Shown here: piece after piece, positions 7,770 through 16,533 of the stretch
Numbering within the stretch: position 1 is the stretch's first letter
Layout of the letters: each line of letters starts with the position of its first letter
From: an uncultured Sutterella sp.
GTDB taxonomy: Bacteria; Pseudomonadota; Gammaproteobacteria; Burkholderiales; Burkholderiaceae_F
Direction of reading: 5' to 3'
Assembly: GCA_900542195.1 (NCBI GenBank)
Contig: UQNA01000010.1
Span: forward strand, 1 to 57,345
DNA: 57,345 bases
The notes under the pieces: generated by a model
What the model saw: the letters and a program-made list of their open reading frames with translations, nothing else
Database searches by the model: none
What the model was told of the DNA's origin: nothing
Program-made: the position numbers and the translations under genes

Positions 7770-8375
7770 TTATTTACGCATTACTCTTTCAGATGGAGTC
7801 AAGGCCTCGATAAATGCCGGTCTGGAGAAAACTCTTTCAGCATATTTCTGAACAGGCATAGCGGCAGGAGGAAGCTCAATGCCGTAGTAGCTCAAACGCC
7901 AAAGAAGCGGAGCTAACGCAATATCAAGCATAGAGAATTCATCGCCATTGAGATATTTTCTCTTAGCAACGACAGGAGCCAGACCAACCAAGCTGTCTCT
8001 AATCTTCTGTCTTGCAGCTTCGCGTTGTTCTTCGGTAGAGTTTCTGTCTTCCAAAGTTTTTACATGCACAAAGATTTCTCTTTCAAGGTTAAAGAGAGTC
8101 AGTCTTGCACGTGCTCTTTCAACCGGATCAGGCGGCATCAGCTGCGGATGCGGAAATCTTTCGTCAATGTATTCATTAATGATGTTGGATTCGTATAAAA
8201 CCAGATCTCTTTCAACCAGAATGGGAACCTCACCATAGGGGTTCATGACATTAATATCTTCAGGCTTGTGGTAAAGATCGATATCACGGATTTCAAAATC
8301 CATGCCTTTTTCGAAAAGAACGAAACGGCAACGCTGCGAGAATGGGCAAGTGTTGCCAGAATAAAGAACCATCAT
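7770..8375 (-). CDS. sspA: Stringent starvation protein A
   Basis: GST-fold protein of 201 residues that binds RNA polymerase and alters promoter choice during starvation and acid stress. It has an N-terminal thioredoxin-like half (MMVLYSGNTCPFSQRCRFVL; NPYGEVPILVE around residue 46; YESNIINEYIDE around residue 61) and a C-terminal helical half. The CPFS sequence replaces a redox CxxC, as usual in SspA, so glutathione chemistry is not expected. An AGAGGAA ribosome site lies 7 bases before the first of two tandem ATG codons. It is the first gene of the sspA-sspB operon and is divergent from mscL across a 170-base, AT-rich promoter region. Confidence 0.94.
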   Translation of the reverse strand: MMVLYSGNTCPFSQRCRFVLFEKGMDFEIRDIDLYHKPEDINVMNPYGEVPILVERDLVLYESNIINEYIDERFPHPQLMPPDPVERARARLTLFNLEREIFVHVKTLEDRNSTEEQREAARQKIRDSLVGLAPVVAKRKYLNGDEFSMLDIALAPLLWRLSYYGIELPPAAMPVQKYAERVFSRPAFIEALTPSERVMRK

Positions 8376-8545
8376 GAGGGTATTCCTCTCCTAATTTAAT
8401 TGAGAATGTACTAAATATTCGAATTTTAAAATATTTGATTGAAAATCCCAAATTTTTGAAATCACCAATTTCGAGCTCTGCCGCTAATTTTTTCTATCTT
8501 TTCTTCTAGAATCAGCCTAAATAGTATTAACCGAAAGGTGTATTC

Positions 8546-9037
8546 ATGGCTTCTGTACAGCAACAGGCATCGGGGTTCTTCAAAGAGTTCCAGGCCTTTA
8601 TTTCCAAAGGTAATGTTATTGATTTAGCTGTAGCCGTTATCGTCGGTGCAGCATTTAACAATATTGTTAATTCTTTTGTCAAAGATATTATTAACCCAAT
8701 TCTTGGCGTCATTATCGGCAAACCGGACTTTTCAAATTTATTCTGGGTTATGAAAATGCCCGCGGATTATTCCGGCCCAATGACCTACGATGCACTCACT
8801 AAGGCTGGTGCTACCGTATTAGGATACGGCACGTTCTTAACCGCAGTTATTAACTTCCTCCTTTTAGCTTTGGTGATCTTTTGTATGCTCAAGTTTTTGT
8901 CTTCAATGAGAAAGAAACTCGAAGCTCAAATTAAAGCCGAAGAAGAAAAACCTGCACCTGCTCCGGTTACTCCCGAAGATACGATTTTGCTTCGTGAAAT
9001 TCTGGCTGAGTTAAAGAAGAACAAGCCGCAGCAATAA
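8546..9037 (+). CDS. mscL: Large-conductance mechanosensitive channel MscL
   Basis: Inner-membrane emergency valve of 163 residues, released by membrane tension during hypo-osmotic shock. TM1 carries the conserved pore stretch KGNVIDLAVAVIVGAAF (residues 21-37) followed by NNIVNSFVKDIINP. A periplasmic loop lies at about residues 55-85, TM2 at 88-110, and the cytoplasmic bundle helix TILLREILAELK at the end. It is somewhat longer than the 136-residue E. coli protein because of a charged Ala/Pro/Glu linker before the bundle. A GAAAGGTG ribosome site precedes the ATG. A hairpin closes the gene. Confidence 0.96.
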   Translation: MASVQQQASGFFKEFQAFISKGNVIDLAVAVIVGAAFNNIVNSFVKDIINPILGVIIGKPDFSNLFWVMKMPADYSGPMTYDALTKAGATVLGYGTFLTAVINFLLLALVIFCMLKFLSSMRKKLEAQIKAEEEKPAPAPVTPEDTILLREILAELKKNKPQQ

Positions 9038-9049
9038 CACCACATATTT

Positions 9050-9085
9050 GAAATGGTCGAATGAAAAAAATCTTTCGACCATTTC
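9050..9085. terminator. Inverted repeat between convergent mscL and autotransporter genes
   Basis: A 12-base perfect stem GAAATGGTCGAA/TTCGACCATTTC lies between two converging genes. Neither side has a clean T-tract, so it may be a weak bidirectional terminator or a 3' end stabiliser. Confidence 0.55.
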
Positions 9086-9132
9086 ATCATCAAGAACTCG
9101 TCACTCTCGACACAAAAGAATTCAGGTCGTCT

Positions 9133-12100
9133 CTAGAACCTCCAAACTCCCTTAATGCCCCCTGTAACGGCAAGTCGTGTGTCTCCCGTTTGGGCAGCAA
9201 CAAAAGCCGCTACTCCAAAGTTTTTAGCTTGGCCCTGAACACCAAACTCAGCGGAAGCAGACCAACGGTTAATTTCTCCCGTTACGATTTTTTGCGAGGC
9301 ATTAATTCCGGGAATTGAAAGACGCGCTTTATCTTTTGTCTGCCCGACTCTCAGAGAACCTTCAAGCCCGCCATGCACTGAGAGATCAACACCTTTAAAT
9401 GTTGAAATTTTTTGATTGATATTTAATTCCAGCGGAAGTTCAATAAAAGTCTGAGCTTTCATCTTAAGGCTAAAAGCGCCTCCGCCTCCTATTTGCGTGT
9501 TCTCGGTATGCTTCGGATAGTGCCAGACTGTGGGTCGGAAGCTCATGTCTCCCCACTCTTTGAAGCGCACTCCGGCTGCTGCACCTAAGCTCATATAGTT
9601 GAATTTTCCTTTCAACTTCAGGTCGTCCATCTCCATGGAAGACGGCATCACACCGGAAATGCGATTATTAGCGTGATAGAAACCTGCTTGAGACCCAAGG
9701 AACCAATTATCAAATTCTTTTTGCAGAGCAAAATTTAGGGCATAGTTCCATTGCTTATTCTTGGCTTCTATAACCGTACCCGAAGATTTCGAAGATGTTC
9801 TGACCGCACTGGCTCCAAAAGCACCCTTCAGGGAATCAGTGAATGCGTACACAGCCCCAGCTCTGACTCCTTCAGAAAAAGCTTTAAATTTATCTTCGCC
9901 TAAGTAAGAGTTAATGTGTTTAGAAAATACAGCTGATCCGGTAATGCCGCCATAGAGTTCAGTCTCTCCGCTGCGGAGGAACTTCTTCTGAATTCCATCC
10001 ATTTGTCCCTTCAATGCTTCATTAGCATTTAGGAAAGCGGTCGTTTTAGCTCCTGTTAAAGCTGACAATTGCGTACCCTCTGCCAACAAACGATGCGATA
10101 GGGGAGCGCTCATATATTTTTCATTATCTGCTCGCGCAAAAAACTGGGCGCCGATATTTGCGGAATTTACATTAAAGTCTTCAAAATCGTTATAGAGAAC
10201 ATTCTGAATTTGAGGATAAAGAAAGTTTTGCTCAACAATATCGATGCGTTCAAACTTCCACCCTTTTTCGTCCTTCTTTAGTCCGAGCAAAACATTTGTA
10301 TTTGCTGACACAATTTCGCTTCCAATGAACCCTTGATCAATGTCAACTGATGAATCCGTGAGATAACCTAAATTAAAAGGATCAAGCACAATGAGCTTAC
10401 TGCCTTGTTCCAAAGCCAGAGACGCAGACCCAGTCGCTGTGAAGACAGGCTCGGCAGCAACAGGATTAAAAAGTAAGGCTGAACCTTCACCGAAAACAAG
10501 ATTTGCACCATTAGACCGAACCGTATCAGTACCCAAAACAATGCTCGACGAACTATCTAAGTGCATCGAAGAATTCACGGCGAGGACGGCATAGTTCTTC
10601 AGTCCGAAGTCTTTAACTAGTCCCTCTACGCTTTCTTTTTGAAAGCTCAGTCCGGATGAGCCGGGTCCGTAAAGTAGAACAGAATTCTCTTCAACGGATA
10701 GCTCGGAGTGATTCAATGACAGCTTGTCGATGATTGCCCAGGAAGTTGCTCCGTCTTTGGCCCCTTTCAAGCTAAAACTGCTGTCTTTTGTAGTCAGCTC
10801 TTGAACCTTAAGTATCCCTCCTTCCTGAACTTCCAAAGCAGTTCCGGATAGATCTCGGCTGCCCCCTGCCAAATTCAATGAAGAAATCGCCATTAATCCA
10901 CGGATTTTTATCTGTCCTGAATTATTGACAGAACTACCTAACAAAGTTCCGTCAAGCAAAACCGTACCGGCATTGTTTAAATCTTTATAGAACTGTGCAG
11001 TCGAGTCGTTCTCAATCTTCAGACTACCCGTTCCACTCTGGCTTACATCATCCATGAAGCGAATCGCGGCATTTGACGCGATTCTCATCTCTCCTTGATT
11101 CTCGACATCGGAGCCTGACTTCACAGCGACTTGACCGGAAAGCGTAAATAAGGCACCTTCCTTGGTAAGGACTCGGCTGTTTAAGAGAGTCGGTTCATAG
11201 TAGTTTCGAGTATGAGAGTAGTTAGCTTGTCCATGGATTAATAGGGAAGAGCCGTTTTCCACAATAAGCTTTGAGATGTTCTCGGTTACATCACCTTTTG
11301 CGCTGTAAAGGACAACATTACTGTTTTCTAACTGCACATCCCCTTGCGTATCGAGCTTCAAAGCTCCAATCTTAATTTCCTTGTTCTGAAGAAGACTCTC
11401 ATCTTTAAGATTTAAAGTCACGTGAGAAAGAATCACATTCGGATTGTCAAGAACTCCAAAGTGTTGGTCAAAGGTCACTTCGCTCAACTGCCCTTCCCTC
11501 ACCGTGACTTCGCCCGCGGCAATAATCACAGAATCTTTGTAGACCTCCTGTGCGCGCAGCAAATAATCCAACGAAACAGAGGCGTCTGTTAATGTGATCG
11601 AATTAAAGGTGCTTCCATTACTGAAGGTGCTTTCCTGAAGACTTGTCAATCCCCATTCAGAAGCTGAGGTCTTGAGAAGATTAGAAGATGTCGTCGTAAT
11701 GTTTACATCGGTAAAGAGCCATCCGACAACATAACCCTCCGAATTTTTATTAAATTCTCCGGAAGTTTCAAAGAAACCTCCCTTTTGAACATAATCTCCC
11801 GTGAAATCTTTTAAAGAGCCGTTGAGGACAATTTTTCCTTCGTCACCGGGCGCAACCTCTATACAGCCGGCACCTTCAAAAATTTTTGCCGCATTGATTG
11901 TTAAAGAGTTGTTGACTTTTAAAACTGAGGAACTTTTGGCAAACCGGATGCCTGTACCCACCTTACCAGGAGTTTCAAAAGAAAGCTCTGAGGTGCCGTT
12001 TAAAATTAACGAAGAACCGGCAGCAATATCAACCAAAGTATTATTAGCCTCTGACCACTGCTGAGCGTTCAATCCGGCATTAAACGTTGCCTCTGAAGAC

Positions 12101-12591
12101 AGATTAACCTGCAGCATTGCCGCTGTCTCACCCTTTGATGCCAAAGAAAGAGAAACATCTTCCAGGAATTTCGTTTTTCCGTTGACTTGAAGCAGATTGA
12201 TGCCGGTAGTGTTCTCACCTCTGTTCAACCCGAATAAATTCAGTTTCAATGTTACGGAGGAATCGGATAACGCCAGAACAGGTAGGCTCTGAGAGTTGAA
12301 TTCATAGCCGAAATTCACCGAGGCACCGGGCTTGAGAATGTCAAAGTCCGGTGCTGTCAAATCTGCAAAGAACTCCGTGAGTACGGCGCTGTCAGATACA
12401 ATTTTTGCCTCAGAAGCAAATTGTTCTACTAATTCGTCATCTGAGATCTGAGCGAATCCGTTTTGTTTCCAGATCTCTAACCAGTTTTCCGAAGATTGCT
12501 CTTGAGCGCCAACGGAAGATAAACACATCGCGGCATTAAAAACCGCCAAAACAAGGCACGACTTCGCCCTGCCTTTCAAAATGGAAGGCAT
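9133..12591 (-). CDS. Autotransporter with beta-helical passenger
   Basis: Type Va secreted protein of 1152 residues. A signal peptide ends near residue 29 (...CLSSVGAQE). A long passenger of about 840 residues follows, rich in Ser, Asn, Val, Leu and Gly, with repeated short strands (LNGTSELSF, VENGSSLLIHG) typical of a right-handed beta-helix. The last 270 or so residues (from about SALTGAKTTAFLNANEALKGQ) form a beta-barrel with alternating hydrophobic strands. It ends in W-R-F, the terminal aromatic expected for BAM-assembled barrels. No protease or lipase catalytic motif stands out, so adhesion is a guess. An AAAGGAAATTT ribosome site precedes the ATG. It lies 44 bases behind the Nif3 gene and is convergent with mscL. 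Confidence 0.9.
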   Translation of the reverse strand: MPSILKGRAKSCLVLAVFNAAMCLSSVGAQEQSSENWLEIWKQNGFAQISDDELVEQFASEAKIVSDSAVLTEFFADLTAPDFDILKPGASVNFGYEFNSQSLPVLALSDSSVTLKLNLFGLNRGENTTGINLLQVNGKTKFLEDVSLSLASKGETAAMLQVNLSSEATFNAGLNAQQWSEANNTLVDIAAGSSLILNGTSELSFETPGKVGTGIRFAKSSSVLKVNNSLTINAAKIFEGAGCIEVAPGDEGKIVLNGSLKDFTGDYVQKGGFFETSGEFNKNSEGYVVGWLFTDVNITTTSSNLLKTSASEWGLTSLQESTFSNGSTFNSITLTDASVSLDYLLRAQEVYKDSVIIAAGEVTVREGQLSEVTFDQHFGVLDNPNVILSHVTLNLKDESLLQNKEIKIGALKLDTQGDVQLENSNVVLYSAKGDVTENISKLIVENGSSLLIHGQANYSHTRNYYEPTLLNSRVLTKEGALFTLSGQVAVKSGSDVENQGEMRIASNAAIRFMDDVSQSGTGSLKIENDSTAQFYKDLNNAGTVLLDGTLLGSSVNNSGQIKIRGLMAISSLNLAGGSRDLSGTALEVQEGGILKVQELTTKDSSFSLKGAKDGATSWAIIDKLSLNHSELSVEENSVLLYGPGSSGLSFQKESVEGLVKDFGLKNYAVLAVNSSMHLDSSSSIVLGTDTVRSNGANLVFGEGSALLFNPVAAEPVFTATGSASLALEQGSKLIVLDPFNLGYLTDSSVDIDQGFIGSEIVSANTNVLLGLKKDEKGWKFERIDIVEQNFLYPQIQNVLYNDFEDFNVNSANIGAQFFARADNEKYMSAPLSHRLLAEGTQLSALTGAKTTAFLNANEALKGQMDGIQKKFLRSGETELYGGITGSAVFSKHINSYLGEDKFKAFSEGVRAGAVYAFTDSLKGAFGASAVRTSSKSSGTVIEAKNKQWNYALNFALQKEFDNWFLGSQAGFYHANNRISGVMPSSMEMDDLKLKGKFNYMSLGAAAGVRFKEWGDMSFRPTVWHYPKHTENTQIGGGGAFSLKMKAQTFIELPLELNINQKISTFKGVDLSVHGGLEGSLRVGQTKDKARLSIPGINASQKIVTGEINRWSASAEFGVQGQAKNFGVAAFVAAQTGDTRLAVTGGIKGVWRF

Positions 12592-12635
12592 AAATTTCCT
12601 TTATGTTAAGAGCCCTGTCGCGCTGATAGATTCCG

Positions 12636-13388
12636 CTATACCGGATTGTCTATATTGACGAAAGAAACTTCGAGTTCAGGAAACTGCTGTTTGAGCCATT
12701 CCGAAAGAGCTCGTATGCCTAATGTTTCGCTGGCATGATGCCCAACAGAAAAGTAAGGAGTATCCAATTCACGGGACTCCAGTACCGTTCTCTCGCTAAT
12801 TTCTCCGCTTATGTAAGCTTGAGCTCCTGCTTCATATGCGGTTTCCAGGTAGTCTTGGGCGGCTCCGGTTGACCAAGCAACAGTCGATAAAATTTTGTCG
12901 GAGTCTAAAAATATGGAGAGGGGTGGTCTATTGAGGTTAGTACTGATGAGATTAGCCAATTCCGACACGGTCATGGGTTTTGGCAATGTTCCTATGTTCA
13001 AACATGGATAATCTTCAAGGGGCCGTCCGTCCTGAATCCCGAGCAATTTTCCGAAAAGATAATTGTTGCCGATCACGGGGTTAATATCCAGCGGAAGATG
13101 GTAAGCCAAGAGGTTAATATTTTTTGTAAGGAGCCTTGAAAGTCGTTTCTTTTTGATTCCGGTGATGCACGTACTTTCATTCTTCCAGAAGTAGCCATGA
13201 TGAACAATAATTGTCTGGGCACCAATTTCTATCGCCTTATCAATGAGTTCTAAAGAAGCCGTCACCCCGCAAAGAACTTTTGTTGTATCTTTACAACCCT
13301 CAACTTGAAGGCCGTTTGGAGCGTAATCCTTGATTTTTTTAATGTCTAGGAACTCATTTAGTGTTTTTTCAATCACGGCAGTTTTCAT
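12636..13388 (-). CDS. Nif3-like dinuclear metal centre protein (YbgI family)
   Basis: Protein of 250 residues of the Nif3/YbgI/DUF34 family, toroidal hexamers with a two-metal site per subunit. Suggested GTP cyclohydrolase I type 2 roles remain unproven for most members. Metal ligands are recognisable as H-H-G in VHHGYFWK (near residue 65), H in AYHLPLD (near residue 97), and the late pair in SVGHHASETLGIRAL (near residue 220). NYLFGKLLG follows the second ligand as expected. I place the start at the ATG at 13388, which has TGAGGGA about 7 bases upstream and begins MKTAVIEKTL. The ATG-like positions further upstream have no such support. Confidence 0.88.
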   Translation of the reverse strand: MKTAVIEKTLNEFLDIKKIKDYAPNGLQVEGCKDTTKVLCGVTASLELIDKAIEIGAQTIIVHHGYFWKNESTCITGIKKKRLSRLLTKNINLLAYHLPLDINPVIGNNYLFGKLLGIQDGRPLEDYPCLNIGTLPKPMTVSELANLISTNLNRPPLSIFLDSDKILSTVAWSTGAAQDYLETAYEAGAQAYISGEISERTVLESRELDTPYFSVGHHASETLGIRALSEWLKQQFPELEVSFVNIDNPV

Positions 13389-13511
13389 AAAATAATCCCT
13401 CATTGGAGAAGAAAGAAATTGGAATTTCTTAATGGTACTGACCTGCACAGCAATCGATATTTTCTGCTGCCTGAACGCAAGTCTGACGTTATGACGCTGA
13501 TTGGATATATG

Positions 13512-13536
13512 AAAAAAGGCAACATCTCTGCTGCCT
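13512..13536 (-). terminator. Terminator after the 13556-13957 gene
   Basis: On the minus strand AGGCA pairs with TGCCT, extended by two inner pairs after a mismatch, and is followed by a run of T. It lies about 20 bases after the stop codon. Confidence 0.75.
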
Positions 13537-13555
13537 CTTTCGTTTACTAAGCCAG

Positions 13556-13957
13556 TTACGGCATTACGATTCCGCTTCCGGACGGTGGAGTAAATCCAGG
13601 CTGACCGGGAACTACAAGCTTGCTGGCTTCTTGTCTGCGCAGTTCTTGAAGTTTCTGGATTGTTTCCTGCACACCTGCCTTAGCAGCTTCTTTGTACTTA
13701 GCAACTGCATCCGCAAGGTTATCAGCCTTGATTTCGAAGGAAATCGGGAGAGGTCCCATCTGGGTCATGATCTGAGCTTCACCTGTATAAATTACAGGTC
13801 TTCTGTCATCGAATTCACCACTGACGTGAATAGGAATCAAAGCACGAATCACGCCAATTTTACGGTCCGTGTATATCTCTTCTCTATAGAGCTCTTCAGG
13901 ATTCATCTGAGCATCTTCAGCCTGTTCTGGCTTTTCTTGTTGAACTGGTTCGGACAT
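13556..13957 (-). CDS. Uncharacterised cytoplasmic protein
   Basis: Not recognised. It is 133 residues long with an acidic, Gln/Glu-rich N-terminus (MSEPVQQEKPEQAEDAQ) and no signal or membrane segment. Residues 25-75 contain beta-strand-like stretches: RKIGVIRALIPIHVSG, PVIYTGEAQIMTQMGPLPISFEI. A helix follows (LADAVAKYKEAAKAGVQETIQKLQELRRQEASK), then a Pro/Gly-rich tail. A strong GAGGAG lies 5 bases before the ATG at 13957 (an in-frame GTG two codons earlier overlaps this site). A terminator follows, so it is a single-gene unit. Codon use and composition match the neighbours. It is probably a small lineage-specific protein of unknown role. Confidence 0.8.
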   Translation of the reverse strand: MSEPVQQEKPEQAEDAQMNPEELYREEIYTDRKIGVIRALIPIHVSGEFDDRRPVIYTGEAQIMTQMGPLPISFEIKADNLADAVAKYKEAAKAGVQETIQKLQELRRQEASKLVVPGQPGFTPPSGSGIVMP

Positions 13958-14077
13958 AAACACTCCTCAAATAATTTTCTTATATTTTGCCCCGTTCGCA
14001 AACAACAATGCAGTATCTCTTCCCTAAAAAGAGACTGTTGATGCATTAATTGAGACTGTCGGCGGACTAGCGAAAAA

Positions 14078-14512
14078 TTAACGATAGACCATTACAGGAA
14101 TTTTGGAATGAGTTAAAACTTTCTGAGTCTCACTGCCAAGCAGTACAGCGGCTAAACCTTGACGACCGTGAGAAGCCATAAAGATCAGATCACAGCCATA
14201 TTCAGTAGCGGCATCGATAATTGCTTCCGCAGGTGAAAAAGATTTAAAGGCCACTACTTCACAGGGAACTTCTTTCTTCTCAACCAGTTCTCTAGCCCCT
14301 TCAAGTCTTTCCTGAGCCAATTCTCTGACTCGAGAGTCATATTGATCAATACTTTCAGGTCTGTATTCTGAAAGATTAGAGTAACTGTAAGGCTCAATTA
14401 CTGTTGCAATAACAACAGAAGAGCCAAGGGCTTTTGCAAAATTGACACCGGCTTCGAGGGCTTTATCTGATAATTCTGAACCGTCTGTGGGAATTAAAAT
14501 CTTTGAATACAT
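14078..14512 (-). CDS. Universal stress protein, single UspA domain
   Basis: Cytoplasmic protein of 144 residues. It begins MYSKILIPTDGSELSDKALE, the usual first strand and Asp of the Usp nucleotide pocket. The ATP-binding signature is present near the C-terminus as M-A-S-H-G-R-Q-G (G-2x-G) followed by LLGSETQKVLTHSKIPVMVYR, so it should belong to the ATP-binding UspFG-like group rather than the non-binding UspA group. Family members are induced by growth arrest and oxidative or hypoxic stress. A second, tandem-domain Usp is encoded about 1.1 kb away on the other strand. Confidence 0.92.
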   Translation of the reverse strand: MYSKILIPTDGSELSDKALEAGVNFAKALGSSVVIATVIEPYSYSNLSEYRPESIDQYDSRVRELAQERLEGARELVEKKEVPCEVVAFKSFSPAEAIIDAATEYGCDLIFMASHGRQGLAAVLLGSETQKVLTHSKIPVMVYR

Positions 14513-14639
14513 ATTTTTCCTGTTCTCTACCGATTAGCTCGTTAATCTTTAATATTACTCGCAGCCACACATTCTATGAAATATTTTTTTGCAAATCACA
14601 AATTTTGCAAAAACTTCCATCGCAAAAATAAAGAATCCT

Positions 14640-15437
14640 CTAAATCCGAATGGTTTTATTGGCAGCCGCCACATTTCTGAGAGCCAAGGCGGATGCGGCT
14701 AATCCTACCGAGGCCGTCACAACCATGCCGGATCCGTAGCCTGCACATGATAGTCCGCCCATAGTCTGAAGCTCGCATTGCTCATTGGGTTGTAGAACTT
14801 CTTCGTCGGAAAATACAGCCGGCACCTTGAATTTCGTGACTTTTCCGGAAACATTTTTCCTAGGAAAGCCATACTCCTTTCTAAGACGAGCCCTGACGCG
14901 GGATAAAAGCGGATCTCCCTTTGTCAAAGCCAGGTCATCGATTTTAATTCTCAGAGGATCCTTGCGTCCTCCGGCCGCTCCGCAAGTAATAATCGTCTGA
15001 CCGCGTTTGAGAGCAGTATTGATCATCGCTGCTTTTGCCCTGACATTATCGATGCAGTCGATGACGATGCCGTCCTTCGGGAGCATTTCATCGACGTTAT
15101 CCGGCTCAATAAAATCTTCAATGCATTCAACCTTACAAGCAGGGTTGATCAGGGCGATTCTCTCGGCCAACGCTTGAACTTTGGGCTTTCCGTAATTTCC
15201 GTCGAGGGCCTGGATCTGCCGGTTCGTATTGCTTTCAGCCACGTTGTCTAAATCAATCAAAGTAATGTGGCCTACTTCTGTTCGAGCCAAAGACTCCGCT
15301 ACCCACGATCCCACTCCTCCGAGACCAACAACAATAAAGTGAGACTCGTTAATGTTTTTTTGACCGGCAGGCGTGTATAAACGTCCGACTCCCGAGAATC
15401 TTCTTTTTAGATCAGCTTGTTCTAAGTTTTTCGACAA
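14640..15437 (-). CDS. tcdA: tRNA threonylcarbamoyladenosine dehydratase TcdA
   Basis: E1-like enzyme of 265 residues that cyclises t6A37 to ct6A in ANN-decoding tRNAs, using ATP. The N-terminal RRFSGVGRLY segment is typical of TcdA/CsdL. The nucleotide-binding loop G38-L-G-G-V-G43 (VVGLGGVGSWVAE) follows, then LIDLDNVAESNTNRQ, the substrate-adenylation segment of the ThiF/MoeB fold. DCIDNVRAKAAMI and TCGAAGGRKDP come later. It lacks the CxxC zinc pairs of MoeB, which fits TcdA. There is no csdAE partner beside it. The start ATG at 15437 overlaps no other gene. It is divergent from the tandem universal stress gene. Confidence 0.93.
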   Translation of the reverse strand: MSKNLEQADLKRRFSGVGRLYTPAGQKNINESHFIVVGLGGVGSWVAESLARTEVGHITLIDLDNVAESNTNRQIQALDGNYGKPKVQALAERIALINPACKVECIEDFIEPDNVDEMLPKDGIVIDCIDNVRAKAAMINTALKRGQTIITCGAAGGRKDPLRIKIDDLALTKGDPLLSRVRARLRKEYGFPRKNVSGKVTKFKVPAVFSDEEVLQPNEQCELQTMGGLSCAGYGSGMVVTASVGLAASALALRNVAAANKTIRI

Positions 15438-15608
15438 TTCAATACCTTTTAGTTATTTATTTTCAACGACAATTTGCCGTTACACTATTGGCTTGACCAC
15501 CGCATAATAGTCTTAATGGCTGGCTTCAGTTAATGTTATACGGATTTTTGTAGTCAAAGATTTTTACAACAATTAGAATAAGTACAGCCGATACAGAGGA
15601 GGATATCT

Positions 15609-16505
15609 ATGAAAATTTTAGTTCCTATTGATGGGAGTGAATTCAGCAAGAATTCAATTGACTTCGTAACTTCGCGTGCAACTCTTTTGGGTCACAACCC
15701 AACCGTCGAACTTCTCAGCGTCCAAGCAGCAGTACCATCACGTGCATCTAACTTAGTTGGTTCCGGTGCATTGAAGACCTACTATGACGAAGAAGCTCAA
15801 ATCGTTTTAGAACCCGCTGTCCAAGCTTTAAAGAAAGCTAATGTCAATGCACAGTCCCGCTTCGCCGTAGGTGAAGCCGCTCCGACCATTGCTCAAGTTG
15901 CTGAAGATACTGAAGCTGACTTGATTATTATGGGCTCTCACGGCAGATCTGCTCTGAAGGGCTTATTACTCGGCTCCGTTACTAATGCGGTTCTGGCACT
16001 GAGCAACAAACCTGTTCTTATCTTAAGAAATAAACCTGCCCCTGCAAATGACTCACTGAAAGTCGGCGTAGCAATTGACGGCTCTAAATATGGAGAAGCT
16101 GCGGTTCAATATATTTTGAAGAATCATGATCTCTTCGGCGATAACGCAGAATTCCATTTGATCAACGTTGTCAGCGATTACTCCGGCGTAGTAATGCCGG
16201 ATATGGCCGGAATGGCACTTCCGACATTAAATGAGTCCGAAGTACGTTCTATGCAGAAAGAAGCATTCGAAGAAGCTGTCGGTCCAATCCGCGGAGGCTT
16301 CGACAAAGCCGGTTATGCAACTAAAGAAATTTGCCTTGTAGGAAATCCCGGCGATGAAATTGCCGCCTATGCTAAGAAAGAAGGTCTGGATCTAATCGTT
16401 ATGGGAACCCGCGGCTACGGTGCATTTAAAGCAGCCGTCCTCGGATCCACAGCAACTCGTATCGCAGCTATCAGCGAAACACCTTTGTTAGTTATTCAGG
16501 CTTAA
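15609..16505 (+). CDS. Tandem-domain universal stress protein
   Basis: Protein of 298 residues with two Usp domains, 1-141 and 148-298. Each starts with a strand-Asp motif (MKILVPIDGSEFS and KVGVAIDGSKYG) and each has the G-2x-G-9x-G-S/T nucleotide signature (MGSHGRSALKGLLLGSV; MGTRGYGAFKAAVLGST). Both halves are therefore likely ATP binders. A near-perfect AGAGGAGG ribosome site lies about 6 bases before the ATG, suggesting high expression. An MFS transporter starts 28 bases downstream on the same strand, presumably in one transcript. The precise role is unknown; family members protect during stress and stasis. Confidence 0.92.
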   Translation: MKILVPIDGSEFSKNSIDFVTSRATLLGHNPTVELLSVQAAVPSRASNLVGSGALKTYYDEEAQIVLEPAVQALKKANVNAQSRFAVGEAAPTIAQVAEDTEADLIIMGSHGRSALKGLLLGSVTNAVLALSNKPVLILRNKPAPANDSLKVGVAIDGSKYGEAAVQYILKNHDLFGDNAEFHLINVVSDYSGVVMPDMAGMALPTLNESEVRSMQKEAFEEAVGPIRGGFDKAGYATKEICLVGNPGDEIAAYAKKEGLDLIVMGTRGYGAFKAAVLGSTATRIAAISETPLLVIQA

Positions 16506-16533
16506 TCACAGCCCGCTCTTATGAGGACTTAAT

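Noticed and set aside
13389..13448. Upstream start for the Nif3-family gene
   Set aside because: The frame is open, but the extra 20 residues do not match the family and the good ribosome site fits the downstream ATG.
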